Part shown: positions 1-5,906 of the stretch, piece by piece
How the letters are laid out: every line of letters starts with the position of its first letter
How positions within the stretch are numbered: position 1 is the first letter of the stretch
NCBI GenBank assembly: GCA_947463775.1
Contig: CANHVD010000301.1
Coordinates: forward strand, 1-7,034
DNA from: Planctomycetaceae bacterium
GTDB taxonomy: Bacteria > Planctomycetota > Planctomycetia > Planctomycetales > Planctomycetaceae
Direction: 5' to 3'
Length of the DNA: 7,034 bases
Notes under the pieces: model-generated
What the model was told of the DNA's origin: nothing
The model's database searches: none
The model's input: the letters and a program-made list of their open reading frames with translations, nothing else
Translations under genes and position numbers: made by a program

Positions 1-366
1 CAGCACCGTGGCCAATGATACCCAGATTAGATAGGGGATCTGTACCAGACTTACCCAGCGAAAATGGGGCCAGACAGCGACCATCAGCCAAAGAATCGAA
101 GCCCAGACGATAAGAATATCGACCGCCGCCAAGGGCAGGTTTCGCAGCCCGAATTGAATGGGCGTGAAAATCAGATTGGCGACCAGATTAATTCCGAAGG
201 GCAGGGCCACCAACCAGCTCACCTTGCCTCGAAACATCTGCACAAACACAAATCCGAAGCTGATCAGAATCATCGGGTACAGGATCTGCCAGATCAGCCC
301 AATCGTGCCCGGAGCCGGTGTCCACGAAGGTTTGGCCAATCCGTTATACCAGGTCATCCAGTCCAT
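1..366 (-). CDS. TspO/MBR-family (tryptophan-rich sensory) membrane protein, C-terminus cut off
   Basis: The minus strand is open from ATG at 366 to the window edge (122 codons, no stop), so the C-terminus is missing. The family is recognised from WYNGLAKPSWTPAP (residues 6-19), then LIWQILYP (24-31), NLIFTPIQF (64-72, matching the family's NLxWxPxFF) and YLIWVSLATVL at the edge (112-122, the family's YxxWxxxAxxLN region). The protein is very hydrophobic and Trp-rich, with about four visible membrane segments (roughly 23-43, 50-70, 78-99 and 104-122). TspO proteins are inner-membrane proteins that bind porphyrins and related ligands; the ligand here is not evident. Classical members have a first helix before WYxxLxKP, but here the protein starts at that motif. 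The upstream in-frame codons are polar and reach a TGA about 23 codons back, so a longer start does not restore the helix. The ribosome site is weak. The 146 bases to the SGNH gene probably hold its promoter. Confidence 0.93.
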   Translation of the reverse strand, partial: MDWMTWYNGLAKPSWTPAPGTIGLIWQILYPMILISFGFVFVQMFRGKVSWLVALPFGINLVANLIFTPIQFGLRNLPLAAVDILIVWASILWLMVAVWPHFRWVSLVQIPYLIWVSLATVL

Positions 367-512
367 TTGTGTTCCAATTCGGGTCGTGACGAAGGCCTGC
401 GTCCGCCCGTTAAAACGCTGTAAATCCTTTGCTCAAGGATCTCCCTGGGCCGGAAGCGATCTATGCATTGTAGGCAATCCGTCGTTGATTCAAGCAGAAT
501 CGCCCGTTCTTG

Positions 513-1184
513 TCACTTTGCCGATGGCAGATACCCCAGCACACTCTCAGCCACTTGCTTCGCCATTGCTTCATTTCCCATGGCGTTGAAATGAACTCCG
601 TCAGTGGACTGCCATTCCGCATGAGTTTCGACAAGCTGAAACAGATCGTCTGTTCCTGCGACATTCTCCTTCATGATCTCAGCGGCCAGCGCATTGCGCG
701 CTCTGACACGGCTTGTGTCATCAGCAAAAGCCTGCAGATCGTCTTTCTTCCGCATAGGCGTTGTCGTGGTCCAGATCAGTTTTGCGTCGCCCGCATGTTG
801 CTTGATGGCAAGAACCGTTTTGGAAAGCCCATCACGATACTGCTCTTCCGTATAACCCCAGCCGTGAAGCCCATTGTTAAAGTGAATGACGGAGAATTTG
901 TACTGCTTTAGCAGCAGTTGCAGATCGTCGTTAAATGTCGGATCAGAGACACATTTGGATGTCGTCAGGCGAGCACAACTCGCTTTGCCGGCCAAATGCT
1001 TTTCAACACCGCCAAAGTATCCTCGCGTAATCGAATCACCAACAAACAACACTTTGGGCAGGTCGTCTTCATCAGCGTCCGTCACCCAGATATCGATCCA
1101 TTCGATCCGCTCTCGGATTGGCTCGTCTGCAAACAGAAAGGAGCAGAGCAAACAGACGGCGATCAGGAAGCAGGTGGACTTCAT
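513..1184 (-). CDS. Secreted SGNH/GDSL-type hydrolase
   Basis: A 223-residue protein starting at ATG 1184 with an export signal: short basic start, hydrophobic residues 4-18 and a probable cleavage after Ala19 (FLFA-DEP). The frame continues upstream to 1235, but that extension would put a polar, basic stretch before the signal peptide, so 1184 is preferred. SGNH blocks are visible: FVGDSIT (47-53) with nucleophile Ser51, FNNGLHG (102-108) with oxyanion-type Asn, and DGVHF (195-199) with the Asp/His pair. This fits esterase or acetylesterase activity outside the cytoplasm, probably on carbohydrate substrates given the family, but the substrate cannot be read from the sequence. The length is typical of small single-domain members. 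The ribosome site is poor (GAAAAGAA just before ATG). It reads toward the TspO gene and is separated from the GNAT gene upstream by 332 bases. Confidence 0.9.
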   Translation of the reverse strand: MKSTCFLIAVCLLCSFLFADEPIRERIEWIDIWVTDADEDDLPKVLFVGDSITRGYFGGVEKHLAGKASCARLTTSKCVSDPTFNDDLQLLLKQYKFSVIHFNNGLHGWGYTEEQYRDGLSKTVLAIKQHAGDAKLIWTTTTPMRKKDDLQAFADDTSRVRARNALAAEIMKENVAGTDDLFQLVETHAEWQSTDGVHFNAMGNEAMAKQVAESVLGYLPSAK

Positions 1185-1516
1185 GGTTCTTTTCACATTG
1201 TGATGAGGGCGAACTTTGAAAAATCTCGGCGACACAAAAGTCTGCCGGAAGCACTTTCAAAGTCTCACGCTAAGTTATAGGTGACTCAGGCATCCTACAC
1301 TTTGATCATCGCAGAAGTCCACTTCAGCCGGTTCCTGACAAGGGGCCGTGGATTACTGTTCTCGTACTTTCTTCGGCCCGTCTTTGCGGCCGCACCGCAA
1401 TCCGATTTCGCATCAAGTCGCGTGACTCCCAACGAATTCGGCATTCCATCAGAAGCCCGGTCGCGTTCAACAGACGGTCATTGAGAAACCATGCCGGACA
1501 TCAGTCTCAACGCAGG
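1185..1516. other. Intergenic region between GNAT 3' end and SGNH start, no gene seen
   Basis: No open frame here has protein-like composition or a ribosome site. The plus-strand frame from GTG 1281 to 1484 has no Shine-Dalgarno sequence and no recognisable motif. On the minus strand a TATAAC element (1279-1274) could be a -10 box for the SGNH gene, giving a leader of about 80 bases, but no good -35 accompanies it. A small 6-bp hairpin (1384-1389 with 1395-1400) surrounds a GCGGCCGC palindrome. I saw no convincing terminator for the GNAT gene. Confidence 0.5.
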
Positions 1517-2392
1517 TTATCCGATCTCAAGTGTCGTAACGCCGAAGATGCGGCGATGGTCCAGTAGTGGAACAGGACCATAATACATGCGCACGCACCC
1601 AAAGACTTCCTGCATTTTGTACTTCTCGCATAGGGTGATGGCTGGTGGATTATTGTCCGGCACGTCCAAAAAGATTGGCATCCCTTTGCTGGAAAGTTGG
1701 CATGACTGAAACAGGGCTTCAGCAACTTCGATGGAGTCAGCAAACAACGGCCCAATCTTCCATCCGTTTAGGCATGGGCGCATGACGCCAAAACCGAGTA
1801 GCTGTCCGTCTTTCACAAATGCCAAAGAAACCGCATTCTTCTGTTGTGTCCATTGCACCAGAAATTTTTCTCTACGGACGGGAAAACATTGACTGTCGTA
1901 ATCCGCAAGCATCGGAAGACTGACCGAGGCAGCGTCCACAATCAGTTCAGATTGAATCAATCCCGACGCAGATTGTGTGAGTTGAAATCGCCGATGGCGA
2001 GTGAACGGCGTGAATCCACCTTTTTGATAAAAGGGGACCATCGCATCTACCCCGTCCAGCCCGATGGTTCCGCCATCCTTGAGTCGTGACAATAAGCGAT
2101 CTCTCCGAGCGAACCATAGTGTCCTCCCCAATCCATTTCCTCGGTGAGCATTGTTGATGATGAAAAGTCCCATGAAGCCAAAAAAATCACCGTGACGGAT
2201 GATTGCTCCGCCGCCGATAACCTTGTCGTTCTCGGCAATTGCCAGAAAGCCTTCTGGATCGAGGTTCCAGAAGGATTGAGCATCATTGACGCCGGGGTTC
2301 CATCCTTCGTCGCCGGCCCATGCCACGAGTTGTTGAACTTCTTGCGCATGCATCGGGCGAATCATTTCAGCTTCAGGCAAATTGGTATTCAT
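1517..2392 (-). CDS. Two-domain GNAT-family N-acetyltransferase
   Basis: A 291-residue protein with a clear Shine-Dalgarno AAGGA (minus strand, 2402-2398) five bases before ATG 2392. The N-terminal half is a GCN5-related acetyltransferase domain: IRPM at 11-14, the EGWNPG segment at 29-34, FGFMGLFI (71-78) as the central strand, and the acetyl-CoA pyrophosphate loop R84-G-N-G-L-G89 matching (Q/R)xxGx(G/A). IGLDGV (110-115) and FYQKGGF (121-127) complete the fold. The C-terminal part (about 145-291), ending in RMYYGP and RIFGVTTLEIG, resembles the second GNAT-like domain found in this acetyltransferase subfamily. It would transfer acetyl from acetyl-CoA to a small-molecule or protein amine in the cytoplasm; the acceptor is unknown. 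It is complete and intact. Its promoter must lie in or beside the recombinase remnant that begins about 80 bases upstream. Confidence 0.9.
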   Translation of the reverse strand: MNTNLPEAEMIRPMHAQEVQQLVAWAGDEGWNPGVNDAQSFWNLDPEGFLAIAENDKVIGGGAIIRHGDFFGFMGLFIINNAHRGNGLGRTLWFARRDRLLSRLKDGGTIGLDGVDAMVPFYQKGGFTPFTRHRRFQLTQSASGLIQSELIVDAASVSLPMLADYDSQCFPVRREKFLVQWTQQKNAVSLAFVKDGQLLGFGVMRPCLNGWKIGPLFADSIEVAEALFQSCQLSSKGMPIFLDVPDNNPPAITLCEKYKMQEVFGCVRMYYGPVPLLDHRRIFGVTTLEIG

Positions 2393-2469
2393 CGTTGTCC
2401 TTGAAAACTTTTCTGCTGCGGTGCAGAAGCGGCTGGATGGAAGTTAGGAGCCTCGAACAGCCGTCAATA

Positions 2470-2994
2470 AGCTTCTTCCGCTGCTCGCAGCACAACGCTC
2501 CTGGCCATCCACGGGTTCCCCTCAACGAAGAGCAGATCGACCTGCAAATCCTGGCGATCTTCGACAAGATGCGCATCGAGAGCGATGACGTGCGGGAGTG
2601 GTTCGCCGCGCAGTTGCGGGTGCGGACACAGTACGAGCAGGACGACGCACGGCTCAAGGCCAAAGAAATGCTAAGGCAGCTTTCGCTCCTTCGCCAGCAT
2701 AAGAATCAGCTTTTGAATATGCGGCTGAACGAGGAGATTGATGCTGATGGCTATGCAGCCCAAGCCGCCAAACATCGGGATCGTGAGGCGAACTGCAAGC
2801 CAAAATTGAATCCCACCGATCAAGGCTTTTGAAATTTCGCAAAGCCTTCGTGACTTATGGCTTACAACTCAGTGAAGCGTAGGTATTTGGCAATCGTCTT
2901 TTTGAACATTGTCCTCGACGACGTAACGCTGGTGCCGACAATAAAAAAGCCCCTCGACGTTTTCGCCGAAGGGCTTTCTTCTTGTCTAGTCTAG
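2470..2994 (+). pseudogene. Decayed C-terminal remnant of a large serine recombinase
   Basis: No N-terminal catalytic resolvase domain is present, and the recognisable part begins at the end of the zinc-ribbon region (FFRCSQHNAPGHPRV, from 2470). The coiled-coil region follows in the same frame: IDLQILAIFDKMRIE, VREWF, LLRQHKNQLLNMRL, then EEIDADGYAAQAAKHRDRE, which are hallmark segments of zinc-ribbon serine recombinases. That frame stops at TGA 2830-2832. Homology continues one frame over at 2822-2866 (KAFEISQSLRDLWLT), then returns to the first frame from about 2863 (YNSVKRRYLAIVFLN, LDDVTLVPT, KKPLDVFAEGL) to TAG 2992-2994. Two frameshifts, an internal loss of perhaps ten residues after the HRDRE block and the missing front show it is non-functional. 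Bases 2401-2469 could be a badly degraded zinc-ribbon start, but I could not confirm this. It is the footprint of a mobile element next to the tRNA-Pro gene. Confidence 0.88.
2943..2977 (-). terminator. Intrinsic terminator for tRNA-Pro, inside the recombinase remnant
   Basis: Read on the minus strand, a 7-bp stem AAAGCCC/GGGCTTT (2977-2971 with 2952-2946) is extended by three inner pairs (2969-2967 with 2956-2954) across one mismatch. It closes a 10-base loop and ends in a run of six T followed by ATT. It starts 17 bases after the tRNA 3' end. On the plus strand the stem is followed only by a broken T-tract (TTTCTTCTTG), so minus-strand termination is the better reading. The same bases encode DVFAEGL of the remnant. 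Confidence 0.8.
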
Positions 2995-3069
2995 TCGGGA
3001 ATACAGGATTTGAACCTGCGACCTCTTGGCCCCCAGCCAAGCGCGCTAGCCAGGCTGCGCTAATTCCCG
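2995..3069 (-). tRNA. tRNA-Pro(GGG)
   Basis: A 75-base cloverleaf on the minus strand: acceptor CGGGAAT/ATTCCCG, D-stem GCGC/GCGC, anticodon stem CTTGG/CCAAG with loop CTGGGGG (U33, anticodon GGG, G37), T-arm GCAGG-TTCAAAT-CCTGT, and discriminator A. The CGGG start and G37 are typical of proline tRNAs. The 3' CCA is not encoded. The anticodon reads CCC and CCU codons. It lies between the SRP RNA gene and the recombinase remnant. Confidence 0.97.
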
Positions 3070-3079
3070 AGTGGATGTG

Positions 3080-3108
3080 ACTCTAGCAAGAAAAATCGAG
3101 GGTCGCAA
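3080..3108 (-). promoter_or_regulatory. Predicted promoter of tRNA-Pro
   Basis: On the minus strand TTGCGA (3108-3103) is separated by 17 bases from TAGAGT (3085-3080), which is preceded by TGC as in an extended -10 box. Ten bases separate the -10 from the tRNA 5' end, so transcription would start only a few bases before the mature tRNA. Each hexamer matches the consensus at four of six positions. Confidence 0.5.
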
Positions 3109-3177
3109 TCACCAGTGCGACGACTGCGGAGAGATCAGGTGATTCACAGGTGAAGAAAACGGCGGCACCAACGCAAA

Positions 3178-3293
3178 GGGGGCGAAACGCTGTCTCCGCA
3201 CGCACCCGAGTACCGTGACCGCAGGGCTGCTTCCTCTCGGACCTGACCCGGTTAGGCTGGACCCGCCGCGATTGGAGACAGCGTTTCGCCCCC
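3178..3293 (-). ncRNA. ffs: Signal recognition particle RNA, small bacterial (4.5S) type
   Basis: The minus strand carries the nearly invariant SRP domain IV core GGGTCAGGTCCGAGAGGAAG followed by CAGCCC, with a GAGA (GNRA) tetraloop at 3238-3235 in the place of the E. coli GGAA loop. The ends pair as a perfect 20-bp stem (3293-3274 with 3197-3178), giving a single long hairpin of about 116 bases, the usual size of the small SRP RNA without an Alu domain. It binds the Ffh M domain and helps target nascent membrane and secreted proteins to the membrane. The exact ends are set here by the limits of pairing. No strong terminator follows it before the tRNA promoter. Confidence 0.95.
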
Positions 3294-3884
3294 GTTTGAC
3301 GCGGCGGAAAACGCAGGGGCGGATTATTCAATGGATCAGCTCCATTGCAAGCCCCTCAGCCTTCGATTGCGGATTTCCTCGACAACCTCCGCTGCGCGAA
3401 ACTTCGCGTGGAGCGAATATTTCAGGAGGCTTCCTGAGACCAGCGACTTCATCGCTACGGCATTTCCCGCGTCGGCGAACCGCCAAAAGCGAATCTGGCC
3501 GCTTAGCCCGCAAAATCGTGCCAGCAGCCCTCCTTCACTTCGCCCCGAGCCTCAAAACGGACGATCCTTCGGAAATAAGGCTTTCCGAAGTCCCTACTTA
3601 ACGATGACTAAAGCAGAAAAGTCTGAAACGGGCTCCCCGGGACCCAGACTTTCAGAAAATTCTGCCTGAATTACCCAAAACCAACCTCCGATGATCCACT
3701 GTAACTGACGTAAACGCTTGGTTTTGTGATTGATTCAGCGCCCCTAGGGATGCCATGATGCTGCCCATTCCGGCTTTGTGCTGGTTGTCAGCGGAGTACT
3801 TCCCAGGCGTTAATCGTCTTGGCAATAAACAACTTCGCTCCCACGAGCGGAACAGATGTCGTTGAAGTTTAGGGATCGAAAGAA
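3294..3884. other. Gene-free spacer with several hairpins
   Basis: No open frame here has recognisable domains or a convincing start; frames from 3331 and 3215 (plus) and 3513 (minus) read as random GC-rich peptide. The right end is the leader of the acidic protein gene and the left end holds the SRP promoter. Visible structures are CGCGAA/TTCGCG with a two-base gap near 3400, TCAGGA/TCCTGA with a four-base loop near 3420-3435, a perfect 9-bp hairpin (3567-3575 with 3582-3590) and a perfect 8-bp stem (3618-3625 with 3645-3652). A weak promoter for the downstream gene could be TTGTCA (3785-3790), 18 bases, GTTAAT (3809-3814), but I am not confident in it. Confidence 0.45.
3323..3350 (-). promoter_or_regulatory. 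Candidate promoter of the SRP RNA gene
   Basis: On the minus strand TTGCAA (3350-3345) lies 16 bases before AATAAT (3328-3323; five of six matches to TATAAT). Transcription would begin about 20 bases before the terminal stem of the SRP RNA, implying a trimmed leader. The GC-rich stretch closer to the gene offers no better -10 element. Confidence 0.35.
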
Positions 3885-5462
3885 ATGACCTTTAAGAAGC
3901 GAAAAGCAGATCGCCGCAAGCTTGACGCCCCGATTTTTTCGGGAGCCGCCGAAGTCTGTGAAACGCGTGCTCTGCTGAGTGCTGACGGGCTTTGCCTGCC
4001 AGCTGTGGATGCAGACGCCGTTGTTATTGAAGATATTGAAGCCACTGACTCCGAAGAAGTTGTCGACGTCGACGCATCCTTAAAAGATGGCGAGTTCATT
4101 CCTGAACTGGCGATCTGCACAATGTTGCCAATGATCGACGGCGAAGTCGTTGAAGATCTGAGTGGCAGTGATGAGAACGAAGTTGTCGACCCTTCCCTGA
4201 TGTTCTACAGCTTCATGTCATCTGAAGGTGGCGATCCAGAGGTCGCTGTCTGTGATGGCCTGGTGATCGAAGAAGAGCCGGTATTCAAAGGCAACAGCGA
4301 AGAAGACGGCGTAGTCGATGGCGAAGAGCCTGTCGAAGTGACTTTTGAAGACTTTGATCCATCCTGGGTTATCCGCTCGTTTGGCGCGCCCAGTGGTGAA
4401 GTCGTTGACGATCTAGCCTTCACCTGCGGCGTTGTTGACGACGAAGTGGTCCTGAATGATGTCGTTGAAGAAGTTGTGGCTGATGAAGAGTTTGTCGATG
4501 TGACAACTCTGGAAGACTACGATCCATCATGGGCGTATCGGTCATTTGTCACTGGCGTGCCGGAAGATGGCACACTGGTGATTGAAGACGTCGTTGACGG
4601 CGAAGAGAAGCCGGAAGTCGTTGAAGAAGAACATTTCGACATCACAACGATGGAAGACTACGATCCTTCCTGGGCCTATCGTGGCACAGTAGTTGACGGC
4701 GAGAAAGTCGTTGTCGACGAAGAAGAGGTCGTCGTGGACGGAGAAGTCGTCGTTGAAGAAGGCGAAGTGATCGAAGACGATCCCGTTGTCTTTCTGGACC
4801 ACTTTATTGTTGAAGACGGTGTTGAAATTCCCTGGCGGGACTATTACGGGATGAATTTCCGCGACAACACGGGCGGAGAACTGCCGGTTGAGATCCTGGC
4901 CATGACCACCGGTATGCCGGGTGTACCCGGTGTTGAATCAACCTCATCTGTGATGGGTCCGGTTGCAACATCAACCCCTGCCGCAACTCCGGTCGTGAAC
5001 GTCCCTGCGGTGGTCAATCAACCCGTTTCGCTGCCAGTGGTGGTGACTCCGACGCTGGCGATTCCAGTTAACAACGGTGGTTTCACTCCGCTGTTCGTGG
5101 AAGAAGAAGAATTGCTCGTAGCCACTTTGGCTCCAGTCGTGTCGGAAATCGAACCGCTGGTTTCTGAAGTTGAAGACACCGTATCATCAGGACTTGGTTC
5201 CGAGTTTGGTGATCTGATTGGCTCCAGGTCCGACAGCTCTGATACTCCCGTCGGTGAGTTGACTCCGATCTTCGGAGAAGAACAGGACGAGGAAGAGTCT
5301 GAGGAACTGCCGGCCACTGAAGATGTACCGGTCGAAACAGACGAGCCTGTCAGCTCGGTTGAAGCTCCTCAGCAGCCTGTCATGGTCGCATCACGAGCTA
5401 CCTACGGTCGGTCGATCGACGAGTTCATGTCTGAGTTCGCGATGAGCGGCTTTGCTGGCTAA
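3885..5462 (+). CDS. Acidic repeat-containing planctomycete surface/exported protein (LEPR-xLL-like N-terminus)
   Basis: A 525-residue protein of unknown function. An in-frame TAG at 3870-3872 makes ATG 3885 the first usable start, and AGGGA lies nine bases upstream of it. The N-terminus is basic (8 of the protein's 20 Lys/Arg fall in residues 1-28) and leads into ETRALLSADG (26-35), a variant of the LEPR-xLL-type motif of exported planctomycete proteins. No ordinary hydrophobic signal peptide is visible. The rest is extremely acidic: 127 Asp+Glu against 20 Lys+Arg overall. Residues 100-300 contain spaced DPSW-type repeats within Val/Glu/Asp-rich sequence. Residues 350-400 form a Pro/Val/Thr linker, 405-490 a second acidic block, and the end is RSIDEFMSEFAMSGFAG. 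All five Cys lie before residue 182. There is no membrane anchor or catalytic motif. A structural or cation-binding envelope role is possible but is inference. It is monocistronic, ending 30 bases before a strong terminator. Confidence 0.92.
   Translation: MTFKKRKADRRKLDAPIFSGAAEVCETRALLSADGLCLPAVDADAVVIEDIEATDSEEVVDVDASLKDGEFIPELAICTMLPMIDGEVVEDLSGSDENEVVDPSLMFYSFMSSEGGDPEVAVCDGLVIEEEPVFKGNSEEDGVVDGEEPVEVTFEDFDPSWVIRSFGAPSGEVVDDLAFTCGVVDDEVVLNDVVEEVVADEEFVDVTTLEDYDPSWAYRSFVTGVPEDGTLVIEDVVDGEEKPEVVEEEHFDITTMEDYDPSWAYRGTVVDGEKVVVDEEEVVVDGEVVVEEGEVIEDDPVVFLDHFIVEDGVEIPWRDYYGMNFRDNTGGELPVEILAMTTGMPGVPGVESTSSVMGPVATSTPAATPVVNVPAVVNQPVSLPVVVTPTLAIPVNNGGFTPLFVEEEELLVATLAPVVSEIEPLVSEVEDTVSSGLGSEFGDLIGSRSDSSDTPVGELTPIFGEEQDEEESEELPATEDVPVETDEPVSSVEAPQQPVMVASRATYGRSIDEFMSEFAMSGFAG
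4188..4682 (+). repeat. DPS(W) protein repeats within the acidic protein
   Basis: The Asp of a DPS motif occurs at residues 102, 158, 213 and 260, spaced 56, 55 and 47 residues apart. The last three copies are well preserved: FEDFDPSWVIRSF, LEDYDPSWAYRSF and MEDYDPSWAYR, with copies three and four also sharing the preceding F/V-D-V/I-T-T. The first copy (DPSLMFYSF) is degenerate. Between copies the sequence is an irregular Val/Glu/Asp-rich spacer that often contains VVDGE. At DNA level GAAGTCGTT-like words recur, so internal duplication is likely. Confidence 0.8.
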
Positions 5463-5491
5463 TTGCCACAAATATTCGCCTGAACACTACG

Positions 5492-5531
5492 ATCCGGTCA
5501 TAAGCGATTCATCGCTTATGACCGGATTTTT
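5492..5531 (+). terminator. Strong intrinsic terminator after the acidic protein gene
   Basis: A perfect 16-bp stem (5492-5507 with 5512-5527) closes a TTCA tetraloop and runs directly into five T (5527-5531). It begins 30 bases after the stop codon. The opposite strand has no T-run, so it acts on plus-strand transcription. Confidence 0.92.
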
Positions 5532-5601
5532 CGCGCGCCGACTACTGGCATTTTGTTTAGTGTTTCTTTGTCTCGGTCTCGATATCGTGGCCATGAACGA
5601 C

Positions 5602-5630
5602 TTGACAGAATGTCCGAATCGGCGTGTAAT
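5602..5630 (+). promoter_or_regulatory. Near-consensus housekeeping promoter
   Basis: TTGACA (5602-5607, full consensus) is followed by exactly 17 bases and TGTAAT (5625-5630, five of six matches to TATAAT). Transcription would start near 5637, just past the preceding gene's terminator, and would read toward the ketosynthase gene. No other gene in between could use it. Confidence 0.6.
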
Positions 5631-5906
5631 CAACGTTGAGGAAGAGTGCAGGATGCTGGAGCGGGGAGGCTTTGCGTCCGAAAACACTCTTATGTGAATG
5701 GTGTGTGAAATCCTGAATTGGCTTTTTGCGGGGGCAAAGCGCCGATAGTGGAGGGATGGATCAGACCATTTAACGACGGGATTGCCTGAAATTCTTGGGG
5801 AATACAGGGCGATCTTTCATCGGAACGGAAGTCTCCGATGTACCAAGATGGGTCGGGCTTTCTGTGCGATTGAGTCGTGCGGATGGCTTCAGATTGAGGC
5901 GTTTCC

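Larger units (their letters stand above)
5463..5906. other. Spacer between acidic protein gene and ketosynthase gene
   Basis: It holds the terminator, a good promoter and a leader of about 270 bases, but no supported gene. The frame 5452-5697 runs through the terminator and overlaps the preceding gene, so it is not credible. A 14-codon frame (ATG 5653 to TGA 5697) follows a GAGGAAG sequence at some distance; I do not call it a gene. In the leader, a perfect 7-bp hairpin (5818-5824 with 5834-5840) and a weaker TTTGC/GCAAA hairpin near 5722-5737 are visible. Confidence 0.5.

Noticed and set aside
1072..1235. Longer N-terminus for the SGNH hydrolase (ATG 1235) and the frame 1260-1072
   Set aside because: The longer start places polar, basic residues before a clear signal peptide beginning at 1184. 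The other frame is a shadow of the same gene.
2320..2832. A single 170-residue gene starting at 2320
   Set aside because: The first part is antisense to the GNAT gene and only the part from about 2470 matches serine recombinases. The true feature is a frameshifted remnant reaching 2994.
2855..3040. Minus-strand 61-residue frame containing VAGSNPVFPTR
   Set aside because: This is the tRNA-Pro sequence read as protein. GSNPVFPTR-type peptides are classic artefacts of translating a tRNA T-arm.
3215..3601. Plus-strand 128-residue frame
   Set aside because: It runs antisense through the SRP RNA core and has no ribosome site or domain.
3387..3652. CRISPR-like array from repeated hairpins
   Set aside because: The hairpins differ in sequence and spacing, and there is no direct repeat of array length.
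4205..5317. Several minus-strand frames opposite the acidic protein (Ser- or Phe/Asp-rich)
   Set aside because: They mirror the Glu/Val/Asp codon bias of the plus-strand gene and lack ribosome sites and domains.
5452..5697. Plus-strand 81-residue frame with a hydrophobic stretch (LLAFCLVFLCLGLDIVAM)
   Set aside because: It overlaps the end of the acidic protein gene and reads through the strong terminator hairpin and the promoter. The hydrophobic stretch is probably accidental.
5798..5808. 11-base match to the tRNA-Pro 3' end (2997-3007) as a possible second attachment site
   Set aside because: The match does not extend on either side and is 2.8 kb away beyond intact, unrelated genes. It is too short to support an att duplication.
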